In this document: positions 1 through 8,239 of the stretch, one piece after another
Numbering within the stretch: position 1 is the stretch's first letter
Layout of the letters: every line of letters begins with the position of its first letter
Source: Prorocentrum cordatum
Lineage: Eukaryota > Sar > Dinophyceae > Prorocentrales > Prorocentraceae
Assembly (NCBI GenBank): GCA_963575745.1
Contig: CAUYUJ010019604.1
Span: 252,276-278,275, forward strand
Reading direction: 5' to 3'
Length of the DNA stretch: 26,000 nucleotides
Program-made: the position numbers and the translations under genes
The notes under the pieces: model-generated
Database searches by the model: none
Told to the model about the DNA's origin: nothing
Seen by the model: the letters and a program-made list of their open reading frames with translations, nothing else

Positions 1-2
1 GG

Positions 3-2102
3 GAGCTCGTTCTCAAGATCCACCTGGCGCTGGGGACTTCTCACGGGGGTCAGCAGGGGTCTGCCGCGAATCGGGAGGAGTACGACCTGGCATTGAGGCA
101 TCCGGCGCTTCCGACGCCTGCGTTGCACGGGTGCTTCGACGTCCAGGTGGGCGGCTGGCCCTACCAAGTGCTCTTAATGCAGCGGGCGAGCTTCTCGTTC
201 ACCGAGCTGATGACGAGCCTGGCCGAGATTTCTTTGGACGCTGCCAGCGCGCGCCACGTACGCGCTCTCATCGCCAAAACCATCGAGGAGATGGTGAGGC
301 TCGCGGGCGACGAGCTCTGCTACGAGACGGCCGACTGGCACTTCGACAACCTCGGTGCCATGGGCCGTTTCGGAGAGCTCGCGGCAGTCGTCCTCGTGGA
401 CTGGCAAGGGCACGAGCCGGCGCCGCACAAGACGGCGAGGCAGCGGATGAAAGCTGCAATTGCCGGCAAGAACGGCGTGATCAAGGAGCTCGTGCGCGCG
501 CGCTTCTTCGAGTCTGGTGGGCGCTTTGCCGCGCAATGGCGGGATGAGATCCATCGCGCGGGCCTTGCAGTTCAGGCCTGGTGGTCGGGCTGCACGTGGT
601 TCCCGACTCCGGGAGACTTGGCCAAGCTGCGAGACGCCCTGGCCGCGGGCCCGCCAGGCGACGAGACGCGGGAGCAGCGGCAGCTCGTCTTGCCGCCGGC
701 AGGGCCGCCGCCTCTCGCGGCGTCACACAGGGGCCCCGGGTCGCTGGTTCCCGGGGCGCCAGCAGCCGCCTCCGAACTCGCCCCGCCGCCTCCGTCGCAG
801 AGATCCGCCGCCGCGGCCGCAGTGGCCGAGGCGGGCTCGACGCGCGTCGCCGCCAAGCCCGCCCCTGCCGCCGAGCCGCCGCAGCGGCCCGCTTACGCAC
901 CGCCGCCCTTCGCCGCGTCACCTGCACACGGGTCGCCAGTGGCTGCTCCCGAGCCCGCCCCGCCGCCCGCGTCGCCGATGCTCGCCGCTGCGGCAGCCGC
1001 GTCCGAGGCGGGCCCGACGCGCGTCGCCGCCGAGCCCGCGCCCGTCGCGGAGCCGTTTCAGCGGCGCTGGCGGGCCGCCCGCGAGGCGCCGCCCATCGCC
1101 GGGTCGGCAGCACATCGGTCGGCAGTGGCTGCTCCCAAGCCCGCCCCGCCGCCCGCGTCGCCGGGGCTCGCCGCTGCGGCAGCCGCGGCCGAGGCGGGCC
1201 CGACGCGCATCGCCGCCGAGCCCGCGCCCGCCACGGGGTCGCCGCAGCGGGCCGCCGGCGAGGCGCCGCCATCCGCCGCGTCGGCTGCCCCTGGCGCGCC
1301 AGCGGCTGCCCCTGAGCCCGCTCCGCCGCCTGCGCCGCAGAGGCACGGCGCCGCGGCCGCAGCGGCGGGGCCGCCGGGGCCGCCGCCGCCGGCCGTTCGC
1401 GAGGCACTGGCCGCCTCGCTCTCAGAGGGCCCACCGAAGAGGCCGAGGCTCCCCGAGCCGCCGCTGAACTTCTACCACGACACGCCTCCGGTCTCTCCAA
1501 CGCCCGCCCCAATGGTGTCTGAGGCGTCGCGCCGGCACATCGCCCACGTGTCGCAGCTCTACTTGCGCGGCCTCAAGGTCACCGACAGGTCGATGCCCTT
1601 GCTGGACCGGCAGCGCGAAAACGTCTGGGTGCCGGAGGTGGCCCCCCACGCCATCGACAGAGAGAGCTTCTCGGCGGCGGCGCACTTGGTGCGCGTCTTC
1701 CTCGGCGAGTTTGCGAAGACGACAGGGTTCCGGGAGCGCATTGCCGACCCGAAGCCTCGGCTGCTCACCGCGGCGGGCGAGGGGGAGTTCATTGGTCGCC
1801 ACGCCAAGGGCTTGACCAAGGAAGCGGGCGGGAGGTGGTTCCAGATGACGCCGCAGGAGCGACTGGCCATCTTCGACGCGCACCTCCGCCGGGGCCTGTC
1901 AACGGCGCCCGCGAGGCACGCGGGGCATCGGATGGAGCCCGCGGCCGACGAACGCCCTCGCCGCTGCGATTGGTTCTCGTCGCCGCAGGCCGCGGGCTTC
2001 TACGTGACCGAAGAGGAGACGGCTGCCTTGGTGGGCGCAGTCGCCGCGGTATACACGTCCGACTTGCGCGCGCTGAGCGCGGCTGCCTTGCCGCCGAGGT
2101 AG
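3..2102 (+). CDS. Unknown protein with Ala/Pro-rich tandem-repeat linker, 5' partial
   Basis: The frame is open to the left edge (no stop from base 3), so the true start lies outside; the first in-frame ATG is at 177. It ends at TAG 2100-2102. There are three parts: a folded N-terminal region (to about base 640), a long low-complexity Ala/Pro/Glu linker built of about 60-residue tandem repeats (about 769-1370), and a folded C-terminal region (about 1450-2100) rich in charged residues. In the N-terminal part, DWHFDNLG followed about 15 residues later by VVLVDWQG faintly resembles the catalytic loop and DFG-like segment of a protein-kinase or aminoglycoside-kinase fold. That is inference only, because no glycine loop or lysine can be checked. 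No signal peptide or membrane segment is seen. A hairpin element begins 22 nt after the stop. Being open over 2.1 kb with conventional-looking ends supports a real gene; the function is unknown. Confidence 0.7.
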   Translation, partial: ELVLKIHLALGTSHGGQQGSAANREEYDLALRHPALPTPALHGCFDVQVGGWPYQVLLMQRASFSFTELMTSLAEISLDAASARHVRALIAKTIEEMVRLAGDELCYETADWHFDNLGAMGRFGELAAVVLVDWQGHEPAPHKTARQRMKAAIAGKNGVIKELVRARFFESGGRFAAQWRDEIHRAGLAVQAWWSGCTWFPTPGDLAKLRDALAAGPPGDETREQRQLVLPPAGPPPLAASHRGPGSLVPGAPAAASELAPPPPSQRSAAAAAVAEAGSTRVAAKPAPAAEPPQRPAYAPPPFAASPAHGSPVAAPEPAPPPASPMLAAAAAASEAGPTRVAAEPAPVAEPFQRRWRAAREAPPIAGSAAHRSAVAAPKPAPPPASPGLAAAAAAAEAGPTRIAAEPAPATGSPQRAAGEAPPSAASAAPGAPAAAPEPAPPPAPQRHGAAAAAAGPPGPPPPAVREALAASLSEGPPKRPRLPEPPLNFYHDTPPVSPTPAPMVSEASRRHIAHVSQLYLRGLKVTDRSMPLLDRQRENVWVPEVAPHAIDRESFSAAAHLVRVFLGEFAKTTGFRERIADPKPRLLTAAGEGEFIGRHAKGLTKEAGGRWFQMTPQERLAIFDAHLRRGLSTAPARHAGHRMEPAADERPRRCDWFSSPQAAGFYVTEEETAALVGAVAAVYTSDLRALSAAALPPR
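769..1370 (+). repeat. In-frame tandem repeat, ~180-bp units (about 60 aa)
   Basis: Units begin near 769, 951, 1137 and 1314 (spacings about 182, 186 and 177). Each encodes a Pro-rich start (PEPAPPPAS-like), an Ala run, EAGPTR(V/I)AAEPAP and a basic stretch. The spacing keeps frame. Roughly 3.3 copies are present, the last truncated. This expansion forms the linker of the surrounding gene. Confidence 0.75.
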
Positions 2103-2124
2103 GCCGCAGCGCGCGCCGACGACC

Positions 2125-2205
2125 GCCCTGAGGAGTTGTTCTGATGGGCGGCGTGCGCAGCGAGCGCCGCGCCGACGATCGCCCTGAGGAGTTGTTCTGA
2201 TGGGT
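2125..2205 (+). repeat. Two hairpin elements in a 56-bp tandem duplication
   Basis: Copies lie at 2125-2149 and 2181-2205, 56 nt apart, with similar flanks (GCCGACGA upstream). They are 25-nt variants: outer stem GCCC/GGGC (GGGT in the second), internal loop TGA/GAT, inner stem GGAG/TTCT and loop TTG. The first stem extends two more pairs outward (CC/GG). The A-T pair in the inner stem replaces the G-C seen in most copies, a compensatory change. The first copy begins 22 nt after the preceding stop codon. Confidence 0.8.
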
Positions 2206-2856
2206 GGCATGTGAAGCGCGCGGCACTCGTTGTTTCCTTTGCGACCCCTCGAAAAAACTCTGAGCTCGTGGAGAGGGGGAACAGCACGGTGCGGGTTGGC
2301 AGAGGCCGCGCTCTCCCATTGGTCAGAGTCATATGTTTCTCTGTCGCGTTTCGGAGTTATTAGTCTCGAGGCTTTTCCAGGTGGCCGAGGACGCGGCTGC
2401 TACGAGAAGCCCAAACAACGCAAAACAACCCTTTTGCATTCTCAGACAGCCTCGAGACCCTTCGGGATAATCTGGCGGCGCACCTGGAAAGGGTCCGAGA
2501 GCGCCCTGGGAGGGCCGATTAGCAATGAGCAGATATAGCAATGAGTCTGCCTCGCCGCTCTGCCGTGGCGTCCCAGGCGTACCCCCTCGCCCGGCCTCCT
2601 GGCTCGCGATTCCAGAGCTCCTTTGGCCCCAGCTCCAGGCTTCCCAGATAGGGTCGAAGTAGGGGGGGTCACAGGACGCCGCGTCGTTGATGCATCAGTG
2701 ATGCGGCGGGATGCGGGGCCGGGTTCCCTCCATCCCAACTTCGCCGATGCATCGTCGATGTAGTGCGATCCGCAGATCCTTTGTTACTCCGGTCCTGTTT
2801 GGGAATCCTCCGCCAGCGCCCAGCTCCGGCCGCGCGCCGACCTGCCTCTCGTCGCA
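2206..2856 (+). other. Intergenic stretch, nothing recognised
   Basis: There is no convincing reading frame, RNA gene or long repeat. The segment is less GC-rich than its neighbours at about 2220-2560. Short ATGCATC-type direct and inverted copies occur around 2690-2765. It presumably contains the promoter or 5' UTR of the next gene, but no box can be named. Confidence 0.5.
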
Positions 2857-3699
2857 ATGTGCACTCCCGGCGCTTCCCACGCTCCGTCCAAGGCGAGGCG
2901 TGACAACCGGGAGTACTGGTTGTTTCAGGCCGCCAGCGACGGGTGCCTCCCTTGCGTGAAACACTTCCTCGACGTGGAGAACGTCGATCCCGGCGCCCTG
3001 TCTGCCACGCAGAAGTACACGGCCCTCGACTTTGCCATCCGCGCTCACTCGCGCGGCGTCGCCGGCGCACCTGCCGTCGCCGACTTCCTCCGGACACGCC
3101 TGCGCGCCGTCGGCGACGGCGGCGCTTGCCCGAGTGGTGGCGGCAGCGGCCACATCGCGGCGGCCTCCCTGCCACCTGGCGCGCGGCCGCCCTGCATGCC
3201 CGGCGCGTCCCATCCGCCCAACAGGAAGCGGCGCGGCAGCCGAGTGTGCTGGATGTACCAGGCCGCCGCAGAGGGGTGCAAGACGTGCGTCCAGTACTAC
3301 GTGAATGAGGAAGCCTTGGACCCCCGCACCAAGTCGGAGAACATGGGGTACACGGCTTTGGATTGGGCGACGTGGGCGGCGAGCAAGGGCGTGGACGGCG
3401 CAGCAGAGGTGGCAGAGTTCCTACGAGAACAGGCGCCGGAGCTGACGGAGCTGCCAGGAAAGCGCCGCGCACCACAGGCGGCCCGCCGCGACGCAGAAAT
3501 GGTTGCGAGGGAGGCCGGGCTCAGCACGCCGCTCCCCGATAATGTCGGTGCGCGCATGATGGCGCAGATGGGGTGGGTGGCGGGCCAGGCACTGGGCCCC
3601 CGCAGCGACGCGGGCGCGCTGGTGGAGCCCTTGCGGCCAGACACATCACACCTGGGAGAGAAGCGGCACGGCGTCGGCTACCTGAGCGAGCTCGAGTGA
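2857..3699 (+). CDS. Ankyrin-like / G-patch protein, 280 aa
   Basis: ATG 2857 begins a 280-residue protein with an internal duplication: residues 2-81 and 113-191 align along their length (C-x-PGASH at the start, then W-(L/M)-(F/Y)-QAA-x-(D/E)-GC, a Cys-Val pair, DP, YTALD(F/W)A and a final (A/E)FLR). These helix-pair modules look like degenerate ankyrin repeats. Residues about 228-275 form a G-patch: NVGARMMAQMGW, GQALG, then a closing HGVGY. G-patches usually bind and activate DEAH-box RNA helicases or occur in RNA-processing proteins; ankyrin modules bind proteins. An RNA-linked adaptor role is therefore inferred, not shown. The start is supported because the first module begins at the Met and is mirrored in module two. 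Stop TGA 3697-3699; a hairpin element follows after 26 nt. I associate this architecture with dinoflagellate genomes, where many copies occur. Confidence 0.85.
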   Translation: MCTPGASHAPSKARRDNREYWLFQAASDGCLPCVKHFLDVENVDPGALSATQKYTALDFAIRAHSRGVAGAPAVADFLRTRLRAVGDGGACPSGGGSGHIAAASLPPGARPPCMPGASHPPNRKRRGSRVCWMYQAAAEGCKTCVQYYVNEEALDPRTKSENMGYTALDWATWAASKGVDGAAEVAEFLREQAPELTELPGKRRAPQAARRDAEMVAREAGLSTPLPDNVGARMMAQMGWVAGQALGPRSDAGALVEPLRPDTSHLGEKRHGVGYLSELE

Positions 3700-3725
3700 G
3701 GCCCATGCCAGCCGCGTGCGAGGGT

Positions 3726-3865
3726 GCCCGCGGGGTTGTCCCAACGGCTTGCCTCCGCGGCGACAGCCCGCTGCATCCTTGAGGAGTTGTTCCGACAGGT
3801 TGCGCGTTGATGGCTGTCTTGAGCGCGCCCGCGCGCTGCTGCCCCGAGGAGTTGTTCCGACGGGC
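3726..3865 (+). repeat. Cluster of three hairpin elements downstream of the G-patch gene
   Basis: Copies at 3726-3748 (CGC/CAA subtype, 26 nt after the stop), 3777-3799 and 3841-3865. The 3777 copy carries two compensatory pairs relative to the consensus (outer C-G to T-A and inner G-C to A-T). The 3841 copy has a four-pair outer stem GCCC/GGGC that extends by CT/AG. All point the same way as the gene. Confidence 0.8.
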
Positions 3866-3953
3866 AGCGCGCTCGCTGAATGCATTGCCGCTCAGCCTTC
3901 GCTGCCCCTCCCCCCTTGCCGCCCGCTTGCGGACTTCGCCTTTTCAAACGTTT

Positions 3954-4075
3954 GCCCGAGGGGTTGTCCCGACGGCATATGCGTTTTGTATCTCCTCTCG
4001 CTCTCGTCGCCACCCATGCGCTGTTTCGCTGCCCCGCTCCTTCACGCCACAGGCCCGATGGGTTGTCCTGACGGC
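3954..4075 (+). repeat. 122-bp cassette bounded by two hairpin elements (copy 1)
   Basis: A GAGGGG-type hairpin (3954-3976) and a GATGGG/TCCTGA-type hairpin (4053-4075) flank a pyrimidine-rich core containing CTCTCGCTCTCGTCG and TTTCGCTGCCCCGC. Nearly the same cassette recurs at 9304-9425 and in a shorter, more diverged form at 7729-7831, each time downstream of a gene. Confidence 0.8.
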
Positions 4076-4078
4076 ATC

Positions 4079-4320
4079 TGCAGCAGAGACCAGGAGAGAG
4101 CCGGATGTGATAGCAAATGCCAGCAAAAACCAACGCGGAGCGGCAAAGAGCATGAAAGAGCAACTGATAGCAGCAGACAGCAGCATGGAACAGTAGAGAG
4201 CAGCGGGAAGCAGGAGGGAGCGGGAGAGACCAGGACACACCAGTTGAGGCCAGCAGTTGGCCAGCATACACTCGAGGAGACCAGCTGAGATCAGCTGACA
4301 CCGTTGCGGTTGATGTCTTG
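4079..4320 (+). repeat. Purine-rich CAG-type dispersed repeat, copy R1
   Basis: A degenerate (AGCAG/GAGACCAGC)n stretch. Blocks shared with the copy ending near 9860 include GAGCATGAAAGAGCA, AGCAGGAGGGAGCGGG, AGACCAGCTGAGA and GCTGACACCGT. It has the look of a mid-repetitive family rather than coding sequence. Confidence 0.65.
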
Positions 4321-4528
4321 TTTGATAGTTTCGATAGTTTCTGTTTTCTGGGAGCCTCCGGAGCTCCCAGGGGCATCTTGACGTCAGGCACCAGGCAACA
4401 GCACAGAGCAGCAGGGAGCGGCATAATGCAGCAACCAACAGCGAAGACCTGAAGGGCGCAGCAGAGAGTAGCAGAGAGCAGCAGACAACAACAGACAACA
4501 ACAGAGAACAGCGGAGACTGGGGCTGTG
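4321..4528 (+). repeat. Short palindrome and CAACA/CAGAG simple-repeat stretch
   Basis: GGGAGC and GCTCCC arms separated by seven bases form a small hairpin near 4351-4369. From about 4440 to 4520 the sequence is a degenerate AGCAGAGAG / CAGACAACAA tandem repeat. No gene seen. Confidence 0.5.
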
Positions 4529-5140
4529 ATGGGCTTGCGATGTTTCCGTCGCTGTTGTGATGGGCTCAAATGGGAAGATTCGTGTGGATCTCGTTGCCAG
4601 AGCAGCAAGCAGTCGCGGTGCGCCTGCGTCTCGCCCGCCATGCCTTTCGAGATGGGTGACACCGCCGTGCTCGTTCTGTTCGTCGCTGTGCATAAGGATG
4701 ACCAGCCCGCCGTTGAGCACGGGGCGCAGATTCCACGGCGTTTGATGGGGTCCACTCCGTGCGTTGGTTTCCGCACGTCGCCGACGCAGGCCATGGAGCG
4801 CGCCCGCGTAGTGCAGCAGAGGAGTGGCGCTTCTGTCTCAAAGGTGAGTCACGTGCTGCTACAGGTGGAGTTCAGCGCCCGCGCTCTCGCGGACCTCACC
4901 GTGACGCCCGCCGCTGGGGAGTACGCCTTCGCGCCAATGCTGCACCCGATGGAGAGATTGACTGGGGAGTCTGGCATTACTGCGGCGATTTCCCACTGGG
5001 GCTCTCTGGGGTTCGCCATTGCTGGCGGGAGATTGAGTGATCTGGAAACGCTTGTTCGCAGGTCGCTACTCGGCCGAGGGGTTGTCCCGACGCTTTTTTC
5101 TCCACCTGCAGAGCGCGCTGTCTTGCTTCCGGCGGCATAG
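4529..5140 (+). CDS. Weak candidate gene, unknown product
   Basis: The frame is open from ATG 4529 (a second candidate ATG is at 4640) to the TAG stop at 5138-5140, about 203 or 166 residues. I do not recognise the product. The stretch MPFEMGDTAVLVLFVAVHKD and the later SHVLLQVEFSARAL look protein-like, and codon composition is moderately GC3-rich. A competing frame (4759-5040) is also open, so this is uncertain. The last 25 codons run through a hairpin element at 5072-5094, read as GRGVVPT, which may mean the true coding part ends earlier or that the gene is a relic with the element inserted. No spliced-leader relic was found upstream. Confidence 0.3.
   Translation: MGLRCFRRCCDGLKWEDSCGSRCQSSKQSRCACVSPAMPFEMGDTAVLVLFVAVHKDDQPAVEHGAQIPRRLMGSTPCVGFRTSPTQAMERARVVQQRSGASVSKVSHVLLQVEFSARALADLTVTPAAGEYAFAPMLHPMERLTGESGITAAISHWGSLGFAIAGGRLSDLETLVRRSLLGRGVVPTLFSPPAERAVLLPAA
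5072..5094 (+). repeat. Hairpin element with a flipped outer base pair
   Basis: This copy has G instead of C at stem position 2 and C instead of G at the paired position 22. The pair is preserved while both bases change. The inner stem GGGG/TCCC and loop TTG match the consensus. Confidence 0.8.
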
Positions 5141-5160
5141 ACCCCTTTGCTACGTCTCTC

Positions 5161-5183
5161 GCCTGAGGGGTTGTCCCGACGGC
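5161..5183 (+). repeat. Hairpin element, GAGGGG type
   Basis: A 23-nt copy with 5' arm GCCTGAGGGG, loop TTG and 3' arm TCCCGACGGC. It lies between the weak reading frame ending at 5140 and the RPA1-like gene. Confidence 0.8.
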
Positions 5184-5589
5184 AGTATTCACGGTCTGAG
5201 TGTCTCGCCAATGCATCCAGTGTTTGAGTCGGCAAAGCAAATGGGGCTCCTGCGCGCCCTCCCACCCGCCACTGCCATATCCGTTGCCTGTCCCGTTTAA
5301 TCGAGGTCCCCGCTCCCTCGTGGTTGTCGATTCCGCCGAGTGACATCTGACACGAGGGTTTCCGCGGGACCCGCTCACCACAATGTTATTATGGTTTTCT
5401 GATTCGGATACTAACGTCTTTTCGGGGGAGCCGTCTTCGTTGTGCTCTGGTACATTCGCGCCGTCTCGAGTATGCACGCACGCGCAGCCGCGCGCCTCAC
5501 GTCTCGATATTATTCGACTGATCGAGAAGGATCGGAGAGGAAAGTGAGAGCTGGGGGCCCCTGTCAGCCTCGACCCCGTGCCAGAGCTT
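5184..5589 (+). other. Upstream region of the RPA1-like gene, nothing recognised
   Basis: About 400 bases without a supported gene, RNA or long repeat. A locally lower-GC patch lies near 5380-5420 and a CGATATTATTCGA patch near 5503. A promoter may lie here, but no box is identifiable. Confidence 0.4.
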
Positions 5590-5610
5590 CCGAAGCGCAT
5601 TTGGCTCAAG
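5590..5610 (+). promoter_or_regulatory. Possible relict dinoflagellate spliced leader
   Basis: By hand alignment, 17 of 21 positions match the canonical dinoflagellate spliced leader, including an unbroken 3' end TTTGGCTCAAG. It sits 52 nt upstream of the ATG at 5663. Genomic relics of this leader mark genes re-inserted from trans-spliced mRNA. The caveat is that the stretch also reads as a plausible peptide (LPKRIWLKL) in another frame, so chance or coding constraint is not excluded. Confidence 0.5.
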
Positions 5611-5662
5611 CTGCTTGTGGCCAGCGCCCCCGTTCCATCTCAGTCCGGCGCTGCCGCTGACC

Positions 5663-7585
5663 ATGGCGGACAGCAAGCTCGCTCTGTCTCCGCGAGAGTT
5701 CTCCGGCGATCCCGCCACGCGCGTCTTCGGGCGCGTCGTCATCAAGCGAGGCCCGGTGGAAGTGGGCAACCAAGGGGATGGGAAGGGCAAGGGCAAGGCC
5801 AAGGGCAAACGCGCTGGAAAGGACAGAGAGCCGGGGAGGAAGATCGAAGTGCACATGCTCGGCGGTGACACTGTGGGCGACGTCCTGTTCCTTGATGGAT
5901 GGGCAGACGCCGCCGCCCAAGTTCATGCCACCATGGAGCTGGGCAGGGTCTACCGCGTGTCCGGCGGGACCGTCGTGAACCAGACCCCGAAGTACTCCAC
6001 TTCTCGGCTGTCGTACTTCTTGCGGGTAAAGCCGCCCTTGGGAGTCAACACGGTCATCCAGGAGTGCACCGAAAGCCCGTGGGTGGACGTTCCCCTGCAT
6101 CACCCGTTCGCGGAGATTGCCAGCTTGGGCAGAGTGACCGATACAACGCAGGTGTGCGCGATCGGCGTCGTGTCTCACCAGCCGGGCGTCGTGGAGCGCG
6201 ACACCCAGTACGGCCGAGCAGGCGTCTGCAACGCGGTGATCAAGCAGGGGCGCCACGACATCCGCTGCGCATTCTGGCGAGACCATGCCGCGACTCTGGC
6301 CGCCTTCCCCGTCGGCTCCGTGATCGCGCTGATGCAAGTGAATGTGAAGCAGCGCAACGGGTCCTGGGAGATCTTCGCCACGGAGGCCACGGAGGTCACG
6401 ACTTGTCCTGCAGCTCAAGCGGAGACTGTTCGCGCCGCGACTGACATCTCCGAGGGTGCCGACGCGGCCACGTCCCTCACCAAGCAGCACCATGCCGTGG
6501 ACTACGACACGGTGCCCGCCATGGCGAGCACGGTGAGTGGCCTCATGTCGGTGCCCGTGCCTTTCCAGACGCGCGACCTGCCTGGGGTCTTCGAGCTCCA
6601 CTGCGTCGCCGTCACGGGCGTGGCAGGTGCTTCCGCCGACAGCGACTGGCAGATCAAGAGCTGCGCAGAGTGCAAGAAGAAGATTCCCGACCACCAGGAC
6701 ACGTGTGGCAGCCACCCCGAAGCGGGAACTGAGATGCGGTGGCTCCTGAAGCTGGGCATCGCGGACAACACCGGCGGAGGCTCCGCCGTCCTGTACCACG
6801 ACGCAGCGTCCACCCTCGACGTGCTCGGCGATTCGGGCGCGCCCCTGGACGCCCAGGCTCGCCGCGTGCGCGCTGCGGCACTTCGGGCGACGCCGTGGAC
6901 GCTGCGGTGCGTGTTCAAGACAAACGATGTCACCAATGTCAACTACCTCGAGGTGAAGCGGATTGTCCCGACGCTGACGCCCGACGGCGTCGTGTCGACG
7001 TGGTCGGAGGTGACGGCGCCGCCCGCGGTGAAGACAGGCGGCGCCTGCCCGTTCGCGGCGTGCTCGGACGTCAGCTCAGACGACTCGCTCGGCTTGCTGC
7101 TCGTCCGTGACCAGGAGGTCCAGGCGGTCCGCGTGTTGCTGGTGATGCAGAGGCCCACGGAAGCGGAGACGGTGGCCACACCCGACGCAGAGAATCGCGG
7201 CTTGCGCGTGCAGCGCCTCGCGCGCTGCGGGTTCCAGTCTGAAAAGGAAGACACGTATTGCGTTAAGACGGCCGGTGTCGCCGGCGACGTGCAGTGGCTC
7301 CTGACGGCCGGGCACGGCGACGCGCACCTCGTGACTGCCATGCTGCGGACAGATAAGGGCTCCGGCCGCGGGACGTTCGATGCGCTGTCGCACAAGGCCG
7401 TGGTCCCCGAGCTCTTGCCCAGCATGGTCAAGCTCATGGCCAGCGCGCAGGGGTCCGGCGGCCCGGCGCTCATCGCGCACGCGCCCGACGCCACGCCGCT
7501 CAAGCGCATGCGGGACCTCGCCTTCTCGCCCCCCGACGCTGCGTCAACGCCATCATCCCTGGCGACGCGTCGCCGACTGGAGTGA
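5663..7585 (+). CDS. RPA1-like single-strand DNA-binding protein, 640 aa
   Basis: Resembles the large subunit of replication protein A, which coats single-stranded DNA in replication and repair. OB fold A covers about residues 10-125 (GRVYRVSGGTVVNQ and the following strand match the VYYFSKGTL region of RPA70). OB fold B covers about 140-260 (QVCAIGVVSHQPG; CAFWRDHAATL matching the conserved LWGEDA strand). OB fold C covers about 315-460 with a zinc ribbon C334-x2-C337, C348-x2-H351. The RPA70 N-terminal protein-interaction fold is missing, and fold A carries a Lys/Gly-rich insert (about residues 39-58). The ATG at 5663 is chosen because homology with the copy at 8240 begins at KLALSPREFSGDP just after it; an earlier non-ATG start would add 16 unlikely residues. 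A hairpin follows the TGA after 25 nt. Helitrons of plants and some other lineages carry RPA-like genes, so linkage to the downstream RepHel is suggestive; a host-gene duplicate is the alternative. Confidence 0.88.
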   Translation: MADSKLALSPREFSGDPATRVFGRVVIKRGPVEVGNQGDGKGKGKAKGKRAGKDREPGRKIEVHMLGGDTVGDVLFLDGWADAAAQVHATMELGRVYRVSGGTVVNQTPKYSTSRLSYFLRVKPPLGVNTVIQECTESPWVDVPLHHPFAEIASLGRVTDTTQVCAIGVVSHQPGVVERDTQYGRAGVCNAVIKQGRHDIRCAFWRDHAATLAAFPVGSVIALMQVNVKQRNGSWEIFATEATEVTTCPAAQAETVRAATDISEGADAATSLTKQHHAVDYDTVPAMASTVSGLMSVPVPFQTRDLPGVFELHCVAVTGVAGASADSDWQIKSCAECKKKIPDHQDTCGSHPEAGTEMRWLLKLGIADNTGGGSAVLYHDAASTLDVLGDSGAPLDAQARRVRAAALRATPWTLRCVFKTNDVTNVNYLEVKRIVPTLTPDGVVSTWSEVTAPPAVKTGGACPFAACSDVSSDDSLGLLLVRDQEVQAVRVLLVMQRPTEAETVATPDAENRGLRVQRLARCGFQSEKEDTYCVKTAGVAGDVQWLLTAGHGDAHLVTAMLRTDKGSGRGTFDALSHKAVVPELLPSMVKLMASAQGSGGPALIAHAPDATPLKRMRDLAFSPPDAASTPSSLATRRRLE

Positions 7586-7610
7586 GAGCTCGCGCGCGAG
7601 CCGCAGCCGT

Positions 7611-7633
7611 GCCCGCGGGGATGTCCCAACGGC
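7611..7633 (+). repeat. Post-stop hairpin element (CGC/CAA subtype)
   Basis: Begins 25 nt after the RPA1-like stop codon. It differs from the other post-stop copies by one loop base (ATG instead of TTG). Confidence 0.8.
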
Positions 7634-7728
7634 GCGCTCTGGCACTGGCGCGAGCCCGCGCTGACTCGGCTGACGCTGCGCCGTCTTGCGAGGGCGCCCG
7701 CGACGCAGTGCCCATCGCCGCTTGTCTC

Positions 7729-7831
7729 GCCTGAGGGGTTGTCCCGACGGTATTGATTTTGCACTTTGTCTCTCCCTTCTGTCGCCGCCCTCGCGCTTTC
7801 TCCCGCAGGCCCGACGGGTTGTCCTGACGGC
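7729..7831 (+). repeat. 103-bp cassette bounded by two hairpin elements (copy 2)
   Basis: Hairpins at 7729-7751 (GAGGGG type) and 7809-7831 (GACGGG/TCCTGA type) flank a pyrimidine-rich core with TCTCTCCCTTCTGTCGCCGCCC. Order and type match the cassettes at 3954 and 9304; the core is shorter and more diverged. Confidence 0.75.
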
Positions 7832-8147
7832 ATCCTGCGCGCGGCGCCCGTCCGGGCGGGGGCAGACAGCTGAGCTACCGACCACTTCAAAAAAGACAGG
7901 GTCTGCGCGCCAGCATCCTCCCTTCCGCTTTCGCCTCCGTCGTCGACCTCCATCCCGGATTGCCTGCCCTCTCCTACCTCCTCGCGACGGTCAGAGCAAA
8001 TCTGGTTAGGGGGCAGAGGGGGCAACGATGATGATGGAAACTGTGTAAGCCAGGGCGAGCATCACCTGGCTGTTGGCTCACTCGCCACTCCACCTCCGTC
8101 GCGTGTCCAGCGAGTTGCCGAGGCCTCAGTTCGTCGCCGTTATTCCC
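7832..8147 (+). other. Intergenic stretch, nothing recognised
   Basis: Region between the 3' cassette of the RPA1-like gene and its decayed copy. No gene, RNA or repeat is supported. A short ATGATGATGG run lies near 8028. Confidence 0.4.
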
Positions 8148-8168
8148 GCCCGGGCGTTTCGGCTCAAG
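8148..8168 (+). promoter_or_regulatory. Weak spliced-leader-like relic
   Basis: About 14 of 21 positions match the dinoflagellate spliced leader; the 3' GGCTCAAG is exact. It lies 71 nt upstream of ATG 8240, a position comparable to the better match upstream of the paralogue. On its own the match is weak. Confidence 0.3.
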
Positions 8169-8239
8169 CGAACTCCCCGCTCGGTCTTCCGACTAGCGAA
8201 GAGTAGCCCGCGGAGCTCCGCTTATAATCTCAAGGCGGC

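Noticed and set aside
481-1512. Long Arg/Ala-rich minus-strand frame and other overlapping frames over the first gene
   Set aside because: Shadows of a GC-rich repeat-bearing coding sequence; compositions are typical of antisense frames.
4550-4572. Spliced-leader relic before the weak frame (GGGCTCAAA)
   Set aside because: Only about 10 of 21 positions agree.
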